Shown here piece by piece: positions 1 through 9,399 of a DNA stretch of 64,000 nt. The stretch lies in assembly GCF_024730565.1 (NCBI RefSeq), contig NZ_CP077725.1, positions 1,984,001 to 2,048,000 of the forward strand, in the 5' to 3' direction. Positions within the stretch are counted from its first letter, which is position 1; every line of letters begins with the position of its first letter. The DNA comes from Clostridium sp. CM027. GTDB lineage: Bacteria > Bacillota > Clostridia > Clostridiales > Clostridiaceae. The notes under the pieces were generated by a model. The model ran no database searches and had not been told where the DNA came from. It saw only the letters and a list, made by a program, of their open reading frames with translations. The position numbers were made by a program, and so were the translations under genes.

Positions 1-636
1 TACACCTTCTGCAGATTCCTTAATTTCATCAGTAATCTCGGATACATTATAAATGATTTTCGCATCAGAATTTGTCCTAGGGTTTGAGTCATACAATCCA
101 TCAATATCGGAAAGTATTATCAATAAATCCGCACCTATTAGACTTGTTACCATTGCAGATAATGTGTCATTGTCTCCAAACATTATTTCATCAACGATTA
201 CAGCATCATTTTCATTTACTACAGGTATAACCCCCTGAGATAGTAACGTCAAAAACGTATTATGGGCATTTAGATATCTTGTATTATCTACGATATCCTC
301 TTTTGTTAAAAGAATCTGTGCTATAGTCTTTCCATACTCTGAAAAAAACTTTTCATACATGTGAATTAAAATGCCTTGACCTACAGCGGCCGCTGCCTGC
401 TTTTCTGGTATTGTTTCCGGCCTCACCGTAAACCCTAATTTCCCCATGCCTGCTCCTATCGCTCCAGAGGTGACTAGTACAACCTGAATTCCTTGATTAT
501 GAATATCTGCCAATTGTCTTATAAGATTTTCAATACGTTTAAAATTTAATAATCCTGTAGAGTGGGTTAATGTTGAAGTTCCTACCTTTACCACAATTTT
601 TGTTACACCTTTTAAATATTCTTTTCTACTGTTCAT
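1..636 (-). CDS. proB: Glutamate 5-kinase, N-terminal part (cut by window edge)
   Basis: ProB phosphorylates L-glutamate to glutamyl-5-phosphate, the first step of proline synthesis in the cytoplasm. The 212 readable codons begin [20 protein letters not shown], which carries the amino-acid-kinase phosphate loop (KVGTSTL). They continue with [22 protein letters not shown] and FGDNDTLSA, all typical of the family. The C-terminal end lies outside the window, so a PUA domain cannot be judged. The ATG is preceded by a GGGGAGTGG ribosome site. proA is normally adjacent but would lie beyond the edge. Confidence 0.95.
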   Translation of the reverse strand, partial: MNSRKEYLKGVTKIVVKVGTSTLTHSTGLLNFKRIENLIRQLADIHNQGIQVVLVTSGAIGAGMGKLGFTVRPETIPEKQAAAAVGQGILIHMYEKFFSEYGKTIAQILLTKEDIVDNTRYLNAHNTFLTLLSQGVIPVVNENDAVIVDEIMFGDNDTLSAMVTSLIGADLLIILSDIDGLYDSNPRTNSDAKIIYNVSEITDEIKESAEGV

Positions 637-961
637 ATAACCACTCCCCATCTCATTCTAATATTTAATTTAATTTTCTGTTTTTATAAATTTACCATAC
701 TTTTTAAAATTTTAAAAGATATTTTATACATAATACTAATTTAATTTTACACCATATAAATTACCAGGGTTAATTAATTTATAAAATTTTGATTTTTAGG
801 ATGAGGTTATTTAAGTAGAGTTTTGTATCATAGTGAATTTAATGATATAATTAATCTATTGTCATTAGCCATCTAAAAAATAGACTATCATGCTTACTAG
901 TTATTTTTTTAAGATGCCTTAGTTAATGACTAAATAAAAAATGTAAAGTAGGAAGATTAAA
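637..961. other. AT-rich intergenic gap, nothing recognised
   Basis: This stretch separates divergent proB and the 137-residue gene. I see no ORF with a ribosome site and no strong hairpin; it presumably holds the two promoters. Confidence 0.5.
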
Positions 962-1375
962 ATGAGAAATGCAAAATTAGAAAGAGCAATAGTTAGAATA
1001 GATAATGAGATTTCCGCTATGAACATAGCTAAGAAATACTTATCAAATTTAGATGAAATTAAAAATGTACAACACACTTTAAATAATAAAAGACAGCTAC
1101 TTGCGGACGAATTGTATGTTGAAGACAAAAAATGTTATGAAAAGTGTTGTGACGTTATAGACGACATGCTAGATAAAGAGCTAGGAAAAGAAGACCAAAT
1201 AGAATTACTTGAAATGATTAGGGAAAATTTTGGAAGACAATCCCCGAACGTAAGCAAGAAAAGTAGTGGCCTTAATGCCTGGTTAAAAGAACTTTGCATT
1301 GAATACCATTGGATTAAAAATGAAGAAACTGATTGGGATATGGTTGTTATTACCGGATTTGGGTTATATGAATAA
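962..1375 (+). CDS. Hypothetical soluble protein, 137 aa
   Basis: I do not recognise the family. The protein is charged, mostly predicted helical in its first 90 residues (Lys/Glu-rich, with LDEIKNVQHTLNNKRQ and DDMLDKELGKEDQ), and ends in an aromatic-rich segment (IEYHWIKNEETDWD). It has no signal peptide or membrane segment. The ATG follows an AGTAGGAAG ribosome site at short spacing. It stands alone, divergent from proB, and is followed by two hairpins. The opposite-strand ORF at 919-1128 is a shadow. Confidence 0.7.
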   Translation: MRNAKLERAIVRIDNEISAMNIAKKYLSNLDEIKNVQHTLNNKRQLLADELYVEDKKCYEKCCDVIDDMLDKELGKEDQIELLEMIRENFGRQSPNVSKKSSGLNAWLKELCIEYHWIKNEETDWDMVVITGFGLYE

Positions 1376-1410
1376 TTACCAAATTTTAGATTACAACTAA
1401 GTCCCTAATT

Positions 1411-1491
1411 ATAATTAACCGCCATGTTGAGTCAACATGGTGGTAATTGATTTATAATAAAAAACTGCTTATAAAATAAGCAGTTTTTTAT
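1411..1491. terminator. Two consecutive hairpins, bidirectional terminator
   Basis: An inverted repeat at about 1416-1449 (arms AACCGCCATGTTGA and its complement) is followed by AAAAACTGCTTA-TAAA-TAAGCAGTTTTTT at 1460-1490. The second has A and T runs on both sides, so it can end the 137-aa gene on plus and the small gene at 1499 on minus. Confidence 0.8.
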
Positions 1492-1498
1492 ATTTTCT

Positions 1499-1603
1499 TT
1501 ATTTACCTACCACTGGAACCCTTTTAGCATCGTCTTTCTTCATTTTCTTATTATTATCACCTTTAGGCTGAGCTTGCGGTCTACTCATTCCTTTTTTCGC
1601 CAT
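1499..1603 (-). CDS. Very small basic protein, 34 aa
   Basis: The ORF begins MAKKGMSRPQAQPKGDNNKK and ends RVPVVGK. It is preceded by a perfect AAGGAGGA ribosome site seven bases before ATG, which is the main reason to call it real. It is basic and hydrophilic with no cysteine or membrane segment, resembling the many tiny conserved clostridial proteins of unknown role. The function is unknown. A bidirectional terminator follows it. Confidence 0.7.
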   Translation of the reverse strand: MAKKGMSRPQAQPKGDNNKKMKKDDAKRVPVVGK

Positions 1604-1689
1604 AATTTTTCCTCCTTAAATTTATTTTAATATGCCTCATTACCTTATTATCTTTTACATATTATTTTGTTTAATACTAATACATTTTA

Positions 1690-1854
1690 TTATTTATTCT
1701 TTCCTCTAATTTTATCATTAATCTGTATGACTTCCTCTTCATTTAAACTTGTTAAGTTTAAAATTTCAATCATGCCCTTGCCTTCTTCAAGCAAATTTTT
1801 TATATTTTCAACTTCCTCTTCATGCTGACCTTTTGGCAATTTTGTTTTTTTCAT
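1690..1854 (-). CDS. Small charged protein, 54 aa
   Basis: The ORF starts MKKTKLPKGQHEEEVENIKN and is rich in Lys and Glu, probably a helical hairpin. A GAGGAGGT ribosome site lies about 13 bases upstream of ATG, a little far; an in-frame TAA just upstream excludes a longer form. No known family is recognised and there is no signal peptide. It reads in the same direction as the 34-aa gene downstream. Confidence 0.6.
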   Translation of the reverse strand: MKKTKLPKGQHEEEVENIKNLLEEGKGMIEILNLTSLNEEEVIQINDKIRGKNK

Positions 1855-2079
1855 AGACTTTTATTTACCTCCTCTAAACTTTAATAAAATATTGTAATAT
1901 CTTATTTTTACCTAGAAGATAACTTTTATTCTAAAACTATTAAATATGAATATAAAATGTGAATACATTATAATCCATATTTAATAATATGTAGACTATA
2001 TTCTATATATTTTATAGTATTAATAATCTCATATTTGTAAAATATATTAACATATTATTAAAAAGGGAGGTCTTTTAAT

Positions 2080-2259
2080 ATGCGTGAAGGATTAATTCCA
2101 ACTATGTTAGGTGCAGTTGTTACTACGGCTGGAGCATCATTTTCAAAAAACAGTATGAATAAAAAAAATATGCTTCCTATGATTGAAGCAGGTGTTATTG
2201 GCTTCGGGCTTGCTCACATTGTGTTAGGAGCAATTGATTTGGTTGAACACAGACGATAA
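2080..2259 (+). CDS. Small membrane-associated protein, 59 aa
   Basis: The start is MREGLIPTMLGAVVTTAGAS and the end is AIDLVEHRR. Two short hydrophobic stretches (residues 5-20 and 36-52) flank a basic KNSMNKKN loop, suggesting two small membrane helices. An AAAAGGGAGG ribosome site precedes ATG. It looks like one of the short glycine-rich proteins conserved across clostridia, whose function is unknown. A strong terminator follows. Confidence 0.7.
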   Translation: MREGLIPTMLGAVVTTAGASFSKNSMNKKNMLPMIEAGVIGFGLAHIVLGAIDLVEHRR

Positions 2260-2330
2260 CTTACTTTGTTACATTTGTCTAAATATTAAAAAGTCTTTCT
2301 AATTTCAAAAAAAATAATTTAGAATAAACG

Positions 2331-2372
2331 AAAAAGCTGATTAGAAATTTCAATTTCTAATCAGCTTTTTTA
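2331..2372. terminator. Strong hairpin terminator
   Basis: The stem is AAAAAGCTGATTAGAAATT pairing with AATTTCTAATCAGCTTTTT around a short loop, with a T run. It ends the 59-aa gene and insulates the amidohydrolase gene. Confidence 0.85.
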
Positions 2373-2500
2373 TAGTATCTAATCTCTAAATTCCCCATAA
2401 AATCTTTTTACAATATTTACTAATCAATGTTATAATAGTATTAGTATAATAATTTCATTATAGAAATGTTAGTATATCTAATAATTGAGGAGTTGTTTAT

Positions 2501-3676
2501 ATGATTTTAATTAAAAATGCCAATATACACAGTATGGCAAATAAGGATTTTGAAAATGGAATGATTTTAATCGATCATGGTAAAATTATTGCTATTGCAA
2601 ATGACGTAAATCCACCCCGTAACGCAGAAATTATCGATGTTAAAAATAAGTTTGTTATGCCAGGAATGATTGATGCACACTGCCATCTTGGAATGTGGGA
2701 AGACGGAATGGGCTTTGAAGGTGCTGATGGTAATGAGGCTGTTGACCCAGTTACCCCTCATTTAAGAGCAATCGACGCTATTAATCCTATGGATATATGT
2801 TTCAAAGATGCAATCGACGCTGGAATAACAACCGTTGCAACTGGTCCAGGTAGCGCCAATGTAATTGGTGGACAGTTTACGGTTATTAAAACCTATGGAA
2901 ATAGAATTGATGATATGATTGTAAATGAGTGTCTTGCTATGAAAGTCGCCTTTGGTGAAAATCCTAAAAGGGTATATCATGCTCAGAAAAAATCCCCCAG
3001 CACAAGAATGGGCACTGCTGCTATTTTAAGAGAAAATCTCATTAAGGCAAAGATGTATATAGAAAAACAAAATAAAGCCTTAGAAAATCCTGATAAAATG
3101 CCTGAATTTGACATGAAAATGGAAGCTTTAGCAAAGGTCATAAAAAAAGAAATACCTCTAAAAGCTCATGCTCATAGAGCTGATGATATCCTTACTGCTC
3201 TTCGAGTCGCAAAGGAATTTAATATAGATATAACCCTTGATCATTGCACAGAAGGCCACTTAATTATAGATTATTTAAAAGAAGGCATTCAAAAGGGTGT
3301 AATATTAGGTCCTTCGCTTTCTAATAGATCAAAAGTAGAACTTAAAAATTTAACTTTTAAAACGCCTGGAATTTTATCAAAAGCGGGTATAAAAGTAGCC
3401 ATAATGACAGACCATCCTGTTATCCCACTTCAATATCTCCCAGTATGTGCTGGCATTGCATCAAGAGAGGGTATGGATGAAGAAGAGGCCCTTAAGGCAA
3501 TAACTATAAATGCTGCAGAAATACTTGGCATAGATGGCATTGTTGGAAGCTTGGAAATTGGAAAGGATGCCGATATTGTTATATATAGTGGACATCCCTT
3601 TGATTTAAGAAGTAAAGTAGCATTGGTAATGGTTAATGGTGAAATTGTAAAAAATGAAATTTCAAAGGAATTTTAA
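2501..3676 (+). CDS. Metal-dependent amidohydrolase (imidazolonepropionase-like)
   Basis: This is a cytoplasmic hydrolase of the amidohydrolase superfamily, 391 aa. The small N-terminal beta domain leads into DAHCHLG with metal-ligand histidines at about 60 and 62. Further ligands are likely His223/His225 in KAHAHR, His248/His253, and the catalytic Asp304 in MTDHP. A C-terminal beta strand (GKDADIVIYSGHPFD) completes the usual composite fold. Related clostridial proteins are annotated only as amidohydrolases, and the substrate cannot be read from sequence. The ATG follows a TGAGGAG ribosome site. The gene stands alone between terminators. Confidence 0.88.
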   Translation: MILIKNANIHSMANKDFENGMILIDHGKIIAIANDVNPPRNAEIIDVKNKFVMPGMIDAHCHLGMWEDGMGFEGADGNEAVDPVTPHLRAIDAINPMDICFKDAIDAGITTVATGPGSANVIGGQFTVIKTYGNRIDDMIVNECLAMKVAFGENPKRVYHAQKKSPSTRMGTAAILRENLIKAKMYIEKQNKALENPDKMPEFDMKMEALAKVIKKEIPLKAHAHRADDILTALRVAKEFNIDITLDHCTEGHLIIDYLKEGIQKGVILGPSLSNRSKVELKNLTFKTPGILSKAGIKVAIMTDHPVIPLQYLPVCAGIASREGMDEEEALKAITINAAEILGIDGIVGSLEIGKDADIVIYSGHPFDLRSKVALVMVNGEIVKNEISKEF

Positions 3677-3696
3677 AGGAATTTTAAAGGAATTTT
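3664..3696 (+). repeat. Three tandem 11-bp repeats at the gene end
   Basis: AAAGGAATTTT occurs three times head to tail, beginning inside the last codons of the amidohydrolase gene. Each unit carries a TAA-like end, so slippage would leave the protein end almost unchanged. Confidence 0.9.
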
Positions 3697-3737
3697 AAAG
3701 GCTGTCAACATAATATTTATGTTAACAGCCTTTATTT
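3697..3737 (+). terminator. Hairpin terminator after amidohydrolase
   Basis: AAAGGCTGTCAACATAA pairs with TTATGTTAACAGCCTTT across a short loop and is followed by a T-rich tail. Confidence 0.85.
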
Positions 3738-3760
3738 TGTAATGAGATTCAAAAGAAATT

Positions 3761-5197
3761 TTATATATTAATGTTGCTTTTTAATTCTACCTTTTTTGAT
3801 GCAATCAAGAAAATTACCATTGCTGCAATTGCTCCTATAATCCCGATCGTGTATGAAATATTTTGTGAAAGTTTAAACCCCTCTGGGGCAATTAAGATGT
3901 AAGAAGTACATACGGCTGTCATAAATGTAGCCGGCACCGTTGCCATCCAGTGTTTTTTACCCATACTAACCATATACATACCCGCTGTCCATAATACTAT
4001 AGTAGCTAAAGTTTGATTAGACCATCCAAAGTATCTCCATATTATTGCAAAATCCATCTTAGTTAATATGAATCCTACCACAAATAGTGGAATACTAATT
4101 ACAAATCTGTTTTTAATAGGACCTTGACTAAATTTAAATGCATCAGCCAAAGTTAATCTTGCACTTCTAAACGCTGTATCACCAGAAGTTATAGGACATG
4201 CTACAACCCCGAGTATAGCCAAGATTCCACCAACTTTTCCAAGCAAACTAATTGAAGATTCGTTTACTACCCACGCTGCTGTATGACCACTAATCGCCAT
4301 AGTAGCATTTAACTGATCTACTCCTCCAAAAAAACTCATTGCTGCCGCTGCCCAAATTAATGCAACTATACCTTCCACGATCATTGAACCATAAAATATC
4401 TTTTTACCTTGTTTTTCACTACTTATACACCTTGCCATTAAAGGCGATTGAGTTGCATGGAACCCCGAAATAGCACCACAAGCAATAGTTATGAATAACA
4501 TAGGAAATATTGGATTTTTATCTGAATTTGAATGCATATTAACCAAATTTGATAGTGTCACTTCTGGAATATGGTACCTACCAAAGATTAAAGCAAAAGC
4601 AATACCAACTGCCATAATCAACAAGCAAAATCCAAATATAGGATATATTTTTCCAATAAGCTTATCTATTGGAACCATTGTTGCCAGTAAATAATATGCG
4701 AATATTATATAAACTAATAGTTGAAAATTCATACCTGTTAAATCTTTTAATATACCTGCTGGTCCAGTTACGAAAACTACTCCTACTAGTATTAAAACTA
4801 TTACCGAAAACACTCTCATAAAGTTTTGAAATCCTTTACCAAGATATTTTCCTACAACTTCAGGAATACTTGCACCATCATGTCTTGCTGATAGCATACC
4901 TGAAAAGTAATCATGAACTCCACCTGCAAAGATGCATCCAAAGACAATCCACAAAAATGCAACTGGACCCCACATTGCACCTGCAATTGCTCCAAATATA
5001 GGTCCTAATCCTGCAATGTTAAGAAATTGAATTAAGAAAATCTTCCATCCAGGCATTTCAACAAAATCTACACCATCCGCTAGCCTTACAGCGGGTGTTT
5101 TAATTGACTCGTCTGCTCCAAAAGCTTTTTCTACAATTGTGCCGTAAATAAAATAACCTGCTATAAGCGCTATAATTGCTAAAATAAATGATACCAT
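3761..5197 (-). CDS. cstA: CstA-family peptide/pyruvate transporter
   Basis: This is a multi-span inner-membrane carrier, 478 aa, of the CstA family, whose studied members take up pyruvate or peptides. The family signatures are clear: FLNIAGLGPIFGAIAGAMWG at residues 58-77, GGVHDYFSGMLS, and a central GFHATQSPLMAR. It is the short form without the extra helices of E. coli CstA. The lytS-type kinase and LytTR regulator lie directly upstream on the same strand; in E. coli BtsSR such a pair controls a CstA-type pyruvate importer, so the same logic is likely here. A decayed second cstA lies between. The ATG follows an AGGGGGAG ribosome site. Confidence 0.9.
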   Translation of the reverse strand: MVSFILAIIALIAGYFIYGTIVEKAFGADESIKTPAVRLADGVDFVEMPGWKIFLIQFLNIAGLGPIFGAIAGAMWGPVAFLWIVFGCIFAGGVHDYFSGMLSARHDGASIPEVVGKYLGKGFQNFMRVFSVIVLILVGVVFVTGPAGILKDLTGMNFQLLVYIIFAYYLLATMVPIDKLIGKIYPIFGFCLLIMAVGIAFALIFGRYHIPEVTLSNLVNMHSNSDKNPIFPMLFITIACGAISGFHATQSPLMARCISSEKQGKKIFYGSMIVEGIVALIWAAAAMSFFGGVDQLNATMAISGHTAAWVVNESSISLLGKVGGILAILGVVACPITSGDTAFRSARLTLADAFKFSQGPIKNRFVISIPLFVVGFILTKMDFAIIWRYFGWSNQTLATIVLWTAGMYMVSMGKKHWMATVPATFMTAVCTSYILIAPEGFKLSQNISYTIGIIGAIAAMVIFLIASKKVELKSNINI

Positions 5198-5284
5198 TTG
5201 AACTCCCCCTAATTATTTATCAACTAAATTATAATGTATTTTTAAGAACTGAATACGCTTTCATACATGAAACGACAAAAAAAG

Positions 5285-5516
5285 CACATAAAGTGCTTTT
5301 ATATACCCATTGTTTGTAAATTTGCAATATATGGTCTATATTTTATAAAAAGTCCGTTAATATACTATTTTGTAACAATCATCTTTATTTTCATATGCCT
5401 TAAATCATCTCCTGCGGAGCTGCAACAGCATCTGCCCCAAAGGCCTTTTCTACAATTGTACCATAAATAAAATAACCTACTATAAGGGCGATAATTGCTA
5501 AAATAAACGATACCAT
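5285..5516 (-). pseudogene. Remnant of a second cstA plus regulator 3' end
   Basis: At 5400-5516 the first 29 codons of a cstA paralogue survive (MVSFILAIIALIVGYFIYGT) behind an intact GAGGAGGAG ribosome site. The frame then runs into AVAAPQEMI and a stop. The region around 5300-5330 reads LQTMGI and a stop, matching the C-terminus QLMGI of the LytTR regulator. Bases 5250-5310 also resemble 5600-5670. I infer a tandem duplication of the regulator-end/cstA junction, followed by deletion of most of the first cstA copy. Confidence 0.75.
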
Positions 5517-5659
5517 TTTAACTCCTCCTCAATATTTATAATTACATTTCAATTTATTAACATAATTATATTATATTGACATAATTATAATATATTATTA
5601 AGAATTAAATACAGTTTTATACATGAAAAGAAAAAACAAAAAAAGCGCATGGAGTACTT

Positions 5660-6361
5660 TTATATGCCCATTAGTTGTTTAAACTCAATTATATTATTTC
5701 TACTTACCGGTATATGTACTTCTTCACCTTGCAGTTTTAACATAAAGGTATTGTTAAACCATGGAATTATTTCAGTTATTTTATCAGTATTTATAATATA
5801 TGATCTATGACCTCTAAAAAAGAATTCTTCTGGAAGCTTTTTATAGAACTCAGAAATGCTACAATTTATATTGTATTGCATTCCTTTAATATAAATTAAT
5901 GTTTCTCTTTCTCTTGCTTCACAATAAGAAATATCAATCATACTCCTCACCATCATTTTATTATCTTTCCAAAGTGTTATTTTATTATTTATACTTTTTT
6001 TATCGAAAAATTTCTCAATATTTTTTAATGTACTAACTATACGCTCTTCTGAATACGGCTTTAATATATAATCATAAGCCTGAATTTCAAATGCATCTAC
6101 AGCATAATCTTTATGAGCCGTAATAAAAATAATAAGGTAATGTTTCGGGAAGTGATTAATAATTTTACCTAATGCCATTCCATCTAATTTAGGCATATTG
6201 ATATCCAAAAAAATAATATCCGGTTTGTTTTGCTCAATAAACTCTAATGCCTTAATAGAATCATCAAATTCATCCATTATTTTTATACTACTGAAATTAT
6301 TTATGAAGTACTTTAGCTCCTCTCTTGAAGGATATTCATCATCAACAATAATACAATTCAT
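5660..6361 (-). CDS. LytTR-family response regulator
   Basis: This is a 233-aa cytoplasmic transcription regulator. The receiver domain (1-120) has the acidic pair Asp7/Asp8, phosphoacceptor Asp53 in FLDINMP, and Lys in DYILKPY. The LytTR DNA-binding domain follows (about 135-230; EFFFRGHRSYIINTDKI). The gene begins five bases after the kinase gene, so the two are co-transcribed. By position and family it should activate cstA in response to the kinase; its binding sites would be direct repeats in the 5517-5659 interval, which I could not pin down. Confidence 0.9.
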   Translation of the reverse strand: MNCIIVDDEYPSREELKYFINNFSSIKIMDEFDDSIKALEFIEQNKPDIIFLDINMPKLDGMALGKIINHFPKHYLIIFITAHKDYAVDAFEIQAYDYILKPYSEERIVSTLKNIEKFFDKKSINNKITLWKDNKMMVRSMIDISYCEARERETLIYIKGMQYNINCSISEFYKKLPEEFFFRGHRSYIINTDKITEIIPWFNNTFMLKLQGEEVHIPVSRNNIIEFKQLMGI

Positions 6362-6365
6362 ATCG

Positions 6366-8039
6366 TCACTCCCTTATTTCCCTCACATTGAAATTGATTC
6401 TAGTACCACTCGTACGTCTTTCTATCCTTAATCCTTCACCATAAATATACTTTAATCTATTATGAACATTTGACATGCCTATTTTATTTTCTTCCATTTT
6501 ACCTTCATAGACTTTTTCTATAATCTCTTTTGAAATTCCAACTCCATCATCTTCAATTACTATTGTAATGTCACCAGCCGCAATTTTTTTAATTTCAATT
6601 GTCACGCTGCCGTATCCTTTCCCCTCTAAAATACCATGTTTAATAGAATTTTCAACTATTGGTTGAATGATCAGATTTGGAATCTTGACATCTAAATCGT
6701 CTTCAATATCATAAATTACATGAAGTTTTTCTCCAAACCTTGCTTTTTCTATCTCTATATATGCTTTAACCTGCTCTAGTTCACGGTAAATATCTACGAG
6801 ATTTTCTCCTGTTTCTAAATTATATCTCAAGTAAGTGGATAAATTTATAATTAACTCTCTTGCACGGTTAGGATCAAGTCTAATAAATGAAATTATAGTA
6901 TTTAGTGCATTAAATAAAAAATGAGGGTTTATTTGAGCTTGTAACGCCTTTATTTCAGCCTTATTTGCCATATTCTTTAGCTCTCCTAATTTACTAATTT
7001 CTAATTGAGTAGAAATTAGTTGGGATAATCCTACGGCTAAGTTTATATTTCTAAAGGAAATTGCATCCTCGCTGCAATAATATATTTTTAATGTTCCTAT
7101 CATTTCGTCTCCTTCCTTCAAAGGAGCAATGATTGCGGATTTCAAATTGCACTTAACATTAGGACAATCTATCTGTTTTGCATTAGTTAAAGAAAGTAAG
7201 TTTCCCTCTCTAATAACTTTTTTTGTAGCTTCTGTTACAATCCGTTTTCCTCTTATATGATGATCAGCTCCTACACCTACATGAGCTAATATATACTCCT
7301 TATTTGTTATAGATACTGCATCTGAATGAATTGAATCTTTTATTATTCCACATATCTCTTCAAATGAATTTTCTTGCATTTTTCTAAAATATGGCAATGT
7401 TTTATTAGCTATTTCCAAAGCTATTTGTGCTTGTTTTGCTGCGATTTCTTCCTTTTCCTTATGTATTTTTTGAATTATTAATATTAAGATTGCGATTCCT
7501 ATGGCATTTGTAAAGCTCATAGGTAAATATATACTTTCCACAATTGTTAAGGCCCTACTAAAAGGATGTGCCATCACAAGTATTAAAATCATTTCTAACG
7601 TTTCAATTAGAATCCCACCAATTAGCCCATACAACCACTTGTTATTTTCATTTGATTTTTTATATATTATACTTGCAACTATTCCTGAAATTATAGTTAC
7701 GATTGTACAAGGTATTGATGTAACCCCTCCTACATCTACTAGTAGCCTGTGGATTCCAGCTATAACCCCTGCAAGTATTCCTACAAAAGGACCACATAAT
7801 ATTCCCCCTGCCATTACTCCAATAATTCTAGTGTTAGCAATCGCTCCATTAAACTCTGTTCCCGTGTGGGTCCCTAAAATTCCAAATGTTCCAAAAATTA
7901 TCGAGAGCATAATTAGATCTTTTTTTTTGAACTCATCTTTTTGAACGATCCTCTTAAAGCTCCCTATCCTAGAAACGAAAAAAGCAATAAGAATCACATA
8001 CCCTAAATTATTAGTAAGATTTCTTAACAATTCGATCAT
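6366..8039 (-). CDS. LytS-type sensor histidine kinase
   Basis: This is a membrane sensor kinase of the LytS/BtsS class. The N-terminal 5TM-5TMR_LYT region has six or so hydrophobic helices (residues 1-190, with GPFVGILAGVIAGIHR). A GAF-like domain follows with a cysteine cluster (IDCPNVKC), then the His_kinase segment ALQAQINPHFLFNALNTI with the phosphoacceptor His, then a HATPase domain (PIVENSIKHG). An open frame extends to 8063 through TTG and ATG codons. I prefer ATG at 8039 because GGAG sits nine bases before it and the protein then starts MIELLRNLTNN like other LytS proteins. Confidence 0.88.
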   Translation of the reverse strand: MIELLRNLTNNLGYVILIAFFVSRIGSFKRIVQKDEFKKKDLIMLSIIFGTFGILGTHTGTEFNGAIANTRIIGVMAGGILCGPFVGILAGVIAGIHRLLVDVGGVTSIPCTIVTIISGIVASIIYKKSNENNKWLYGLIGGILIETLEMILILVMAHPFSRALTIVESIYLPMSFTNAIGIAILILIIQKIHKEKEEIAAKQAQIALEIANKTLPYFRKMQENSFEEICGIIKDSIHSDAVSITNKEYILAHVGVGADHHIRGKRIVTEATKKVIREGNLLSLTNAKQIDCPNVKCNLKSAIIAPLKEGDEMIGTLKIYYCSEDAISFRNINLAVGLSQLISTQLEISKLGELKNMANKAEIKALQAQINPHFLFNALNTIISFIRLDPNRARELIINLSTYLRYNLETGENLVDIYRELEQVKAYIEIEKARFGEKLHVIYDIEDDLDVKIPNLIIQPIVENSIKHGILEGKGYGSVTIEIKKIAAGDITIVIEDDGVGISKEIIEKVYEGKMEENKIGMSNVHNRLKYIYGEGLRIERRTSGTRINFNVREIRE

Positions 8040-8291
8040 ACATATTAACTCCATTTCACCCAATATATCTAAAAATAACTAGCTTAGTCTATTTTTCACA
8101 CATGATTAAAGAAGGCTTTATAAATAGTATATACAACATTCTATAATATATAAAGATATATTATCTATGCTATAATTACTATAAGGTTATTTTTAATTAA
8201 TACGAAATGTTGGAATACTTTAAATAGCCTTTATACATTATTCTATTAATTGTAAATATACACCTAGGTGATAACTACAGGAGGGTCTCTA

Positions 8292-8900
8292 ATGCGAATG
8301 ATTTTTTTTGATACAGAAACTACTGGCATAAGGCCAGGTAATATATGTCAACTAAGTTACATCCTTGTTGATACTAATTATAAACCAACAAAAACAATAG
8401 GTAAAAATATCTTCTTTACAGTAGATTATATAGAGCCATCTGCGCAAGATGTGCATGGTTTCAGTGTAGAGGCTTTATTTAAACTAAGCAATGGCAAAAC
8501 TTTTGAAGATTCTCACGAAGATTTTATTGATGACTTTTTAACCGCAGACATTCTTATAGGACACAATGTTAATTTTGATATAAAATTTTTAACTCATGAA
8601 CTTGAAAGTTGTGGGCATAAGCTAAATCTTAGCCATACTTTTTGTACAATGAAATATTATAAAGATATATGCAAACTTCTTACTTCAAGAGGTGGATATA
8701 AAAACCCAAAATTATCAGAAACTATTACATTTCTTAAGTTAAATGAGACTCATATAAATTTAAAAAGCAATGAATATTTTGGAGATACTTCAAATTTTCA
8801 CGATGCTAGATTTGATACTACTGCAACCTATTTGCTAGTTACAGAAGGTATTAAGAAAGGCTTTATCCCTAAACATTATTTTTCAAAGCTTGTTAAATAA
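8292..8900 (+). CDS. DEDD-type 3'-5' exonuclease (DNA polymerase III epsilon-like)
   Basis: This is a 202-aa soluble exonuclease. Exo I is FFDTETTG (residues 5-12), Exo II is GHNVNFDIKFL, and the last motif is HDARFDTTATY with the catalytic His and Asp, giving a DEDDh exonuclease. The family removes nucleotides from 3' ends in DNA proofreading or repair; a free-standing copy like this has no defined role. The frame stays open to a GTG at 8268, but ATG at 8292 is chosen because AGGAGGG lies just before it. Confidence 0.85.
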   Translation: MRMIFFDTETTGIRPGNICQLSYILVDTNYKPTKTIGKNIFFTVDYIEPSAQDVHGFSVEALFKLSNGKTFEDSHEDFIDDFLTADILIGHNVNFDIKFLTHELESCGHKLNLSHTFCTMKYYKDICKLLTSRGGYKNPKLSETITFLKLNETHINLKSNEYFGDTSNFHDARFDTTATYLLVTEGIKKGFIPKHYFSKLVK

Positions 8901-8907
8901 TTTATAA

Positions 8908-8946
8908 TGAAAAGATAGAATAATCGTACATTATTCTATCTTTTCA
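8908..8946. terminator. Bidirectional terminator between convergent genes
   Basis: GAAAAGATAGAATAAT pairs with ATTATTCTATCTTTTC. It lies just after the exonuclease stop and overlaps the end of the convergent thioesterase gene. Confidence 0.8.
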
Positions 8947-9356
8947 AAGAGTTTTTCAAATCCACTCCACATCTCCATATTGACTTTTTTAAGATTTACA
9001 ACTCTAAATTTTTCATTAACAAAAGCATGAGTTGTACTGCCTTTAGCTAAGATTTTCCCGTCATTTTCTCTAATAACATTATAATTGAATATTACCTTAG
9101 CCCTATTTAGCTCTTTCATGAATGTTTGAATTATAATTATATCTTCATATTTTGCACCTTCTATGTACCTACAAGAGCTCTCTACCACTGGTAACATAAT
9201 ATTATTTTCTTCCACCTGTTTATAGGTCATGCCTATTTCTGTTATATACTCCGTTCTACCTACTTCAAACCAAGCGTAATAATTTGAATGATGCACAATC
9301 GCCATTTGATCCGTCTCTACATACCTTACTTTTAATTTCGTTTCATTGATATACAT
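8931..9356 (-). CDS. Acyl-CoA thioesterase, YbgC/4HBT hot-dog family
   Basis: This is a soluble hot-dog-fold thioesterase that hydrolyses acyl-CoA esters. The 4HBT signature is at the N-terminus: VRYVETDQMAIVHHSNYYAW with the catalytic Asp, followed by FEVGRTEYI. The length of about 141 aa is normal. The open frame begins at 9377, but the codons there overlap the GGAG ribosome site, so ATG at 9356 (MYINETKLKV) is the better start. The substrate is unknown. Confidence 0.85.
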   Translation of the reverse strand: MYINETKLKVRYVETDQMAIVHHSNYYAWFEVGRTEYITEIGMTYKQVEENNIMLPVVESSCRYIEGAKYEDIIIIQTFMKELNRAKVIFNYNVIRENDGKILAKGSTTHAFVNEKFRVVNLKKVNMEMWSGFEKLFEKIE

Positions 9357-9399
9357 TTTCATTTCTCCAGTCTTCATTTGTATTAAACTCTAAACATTA

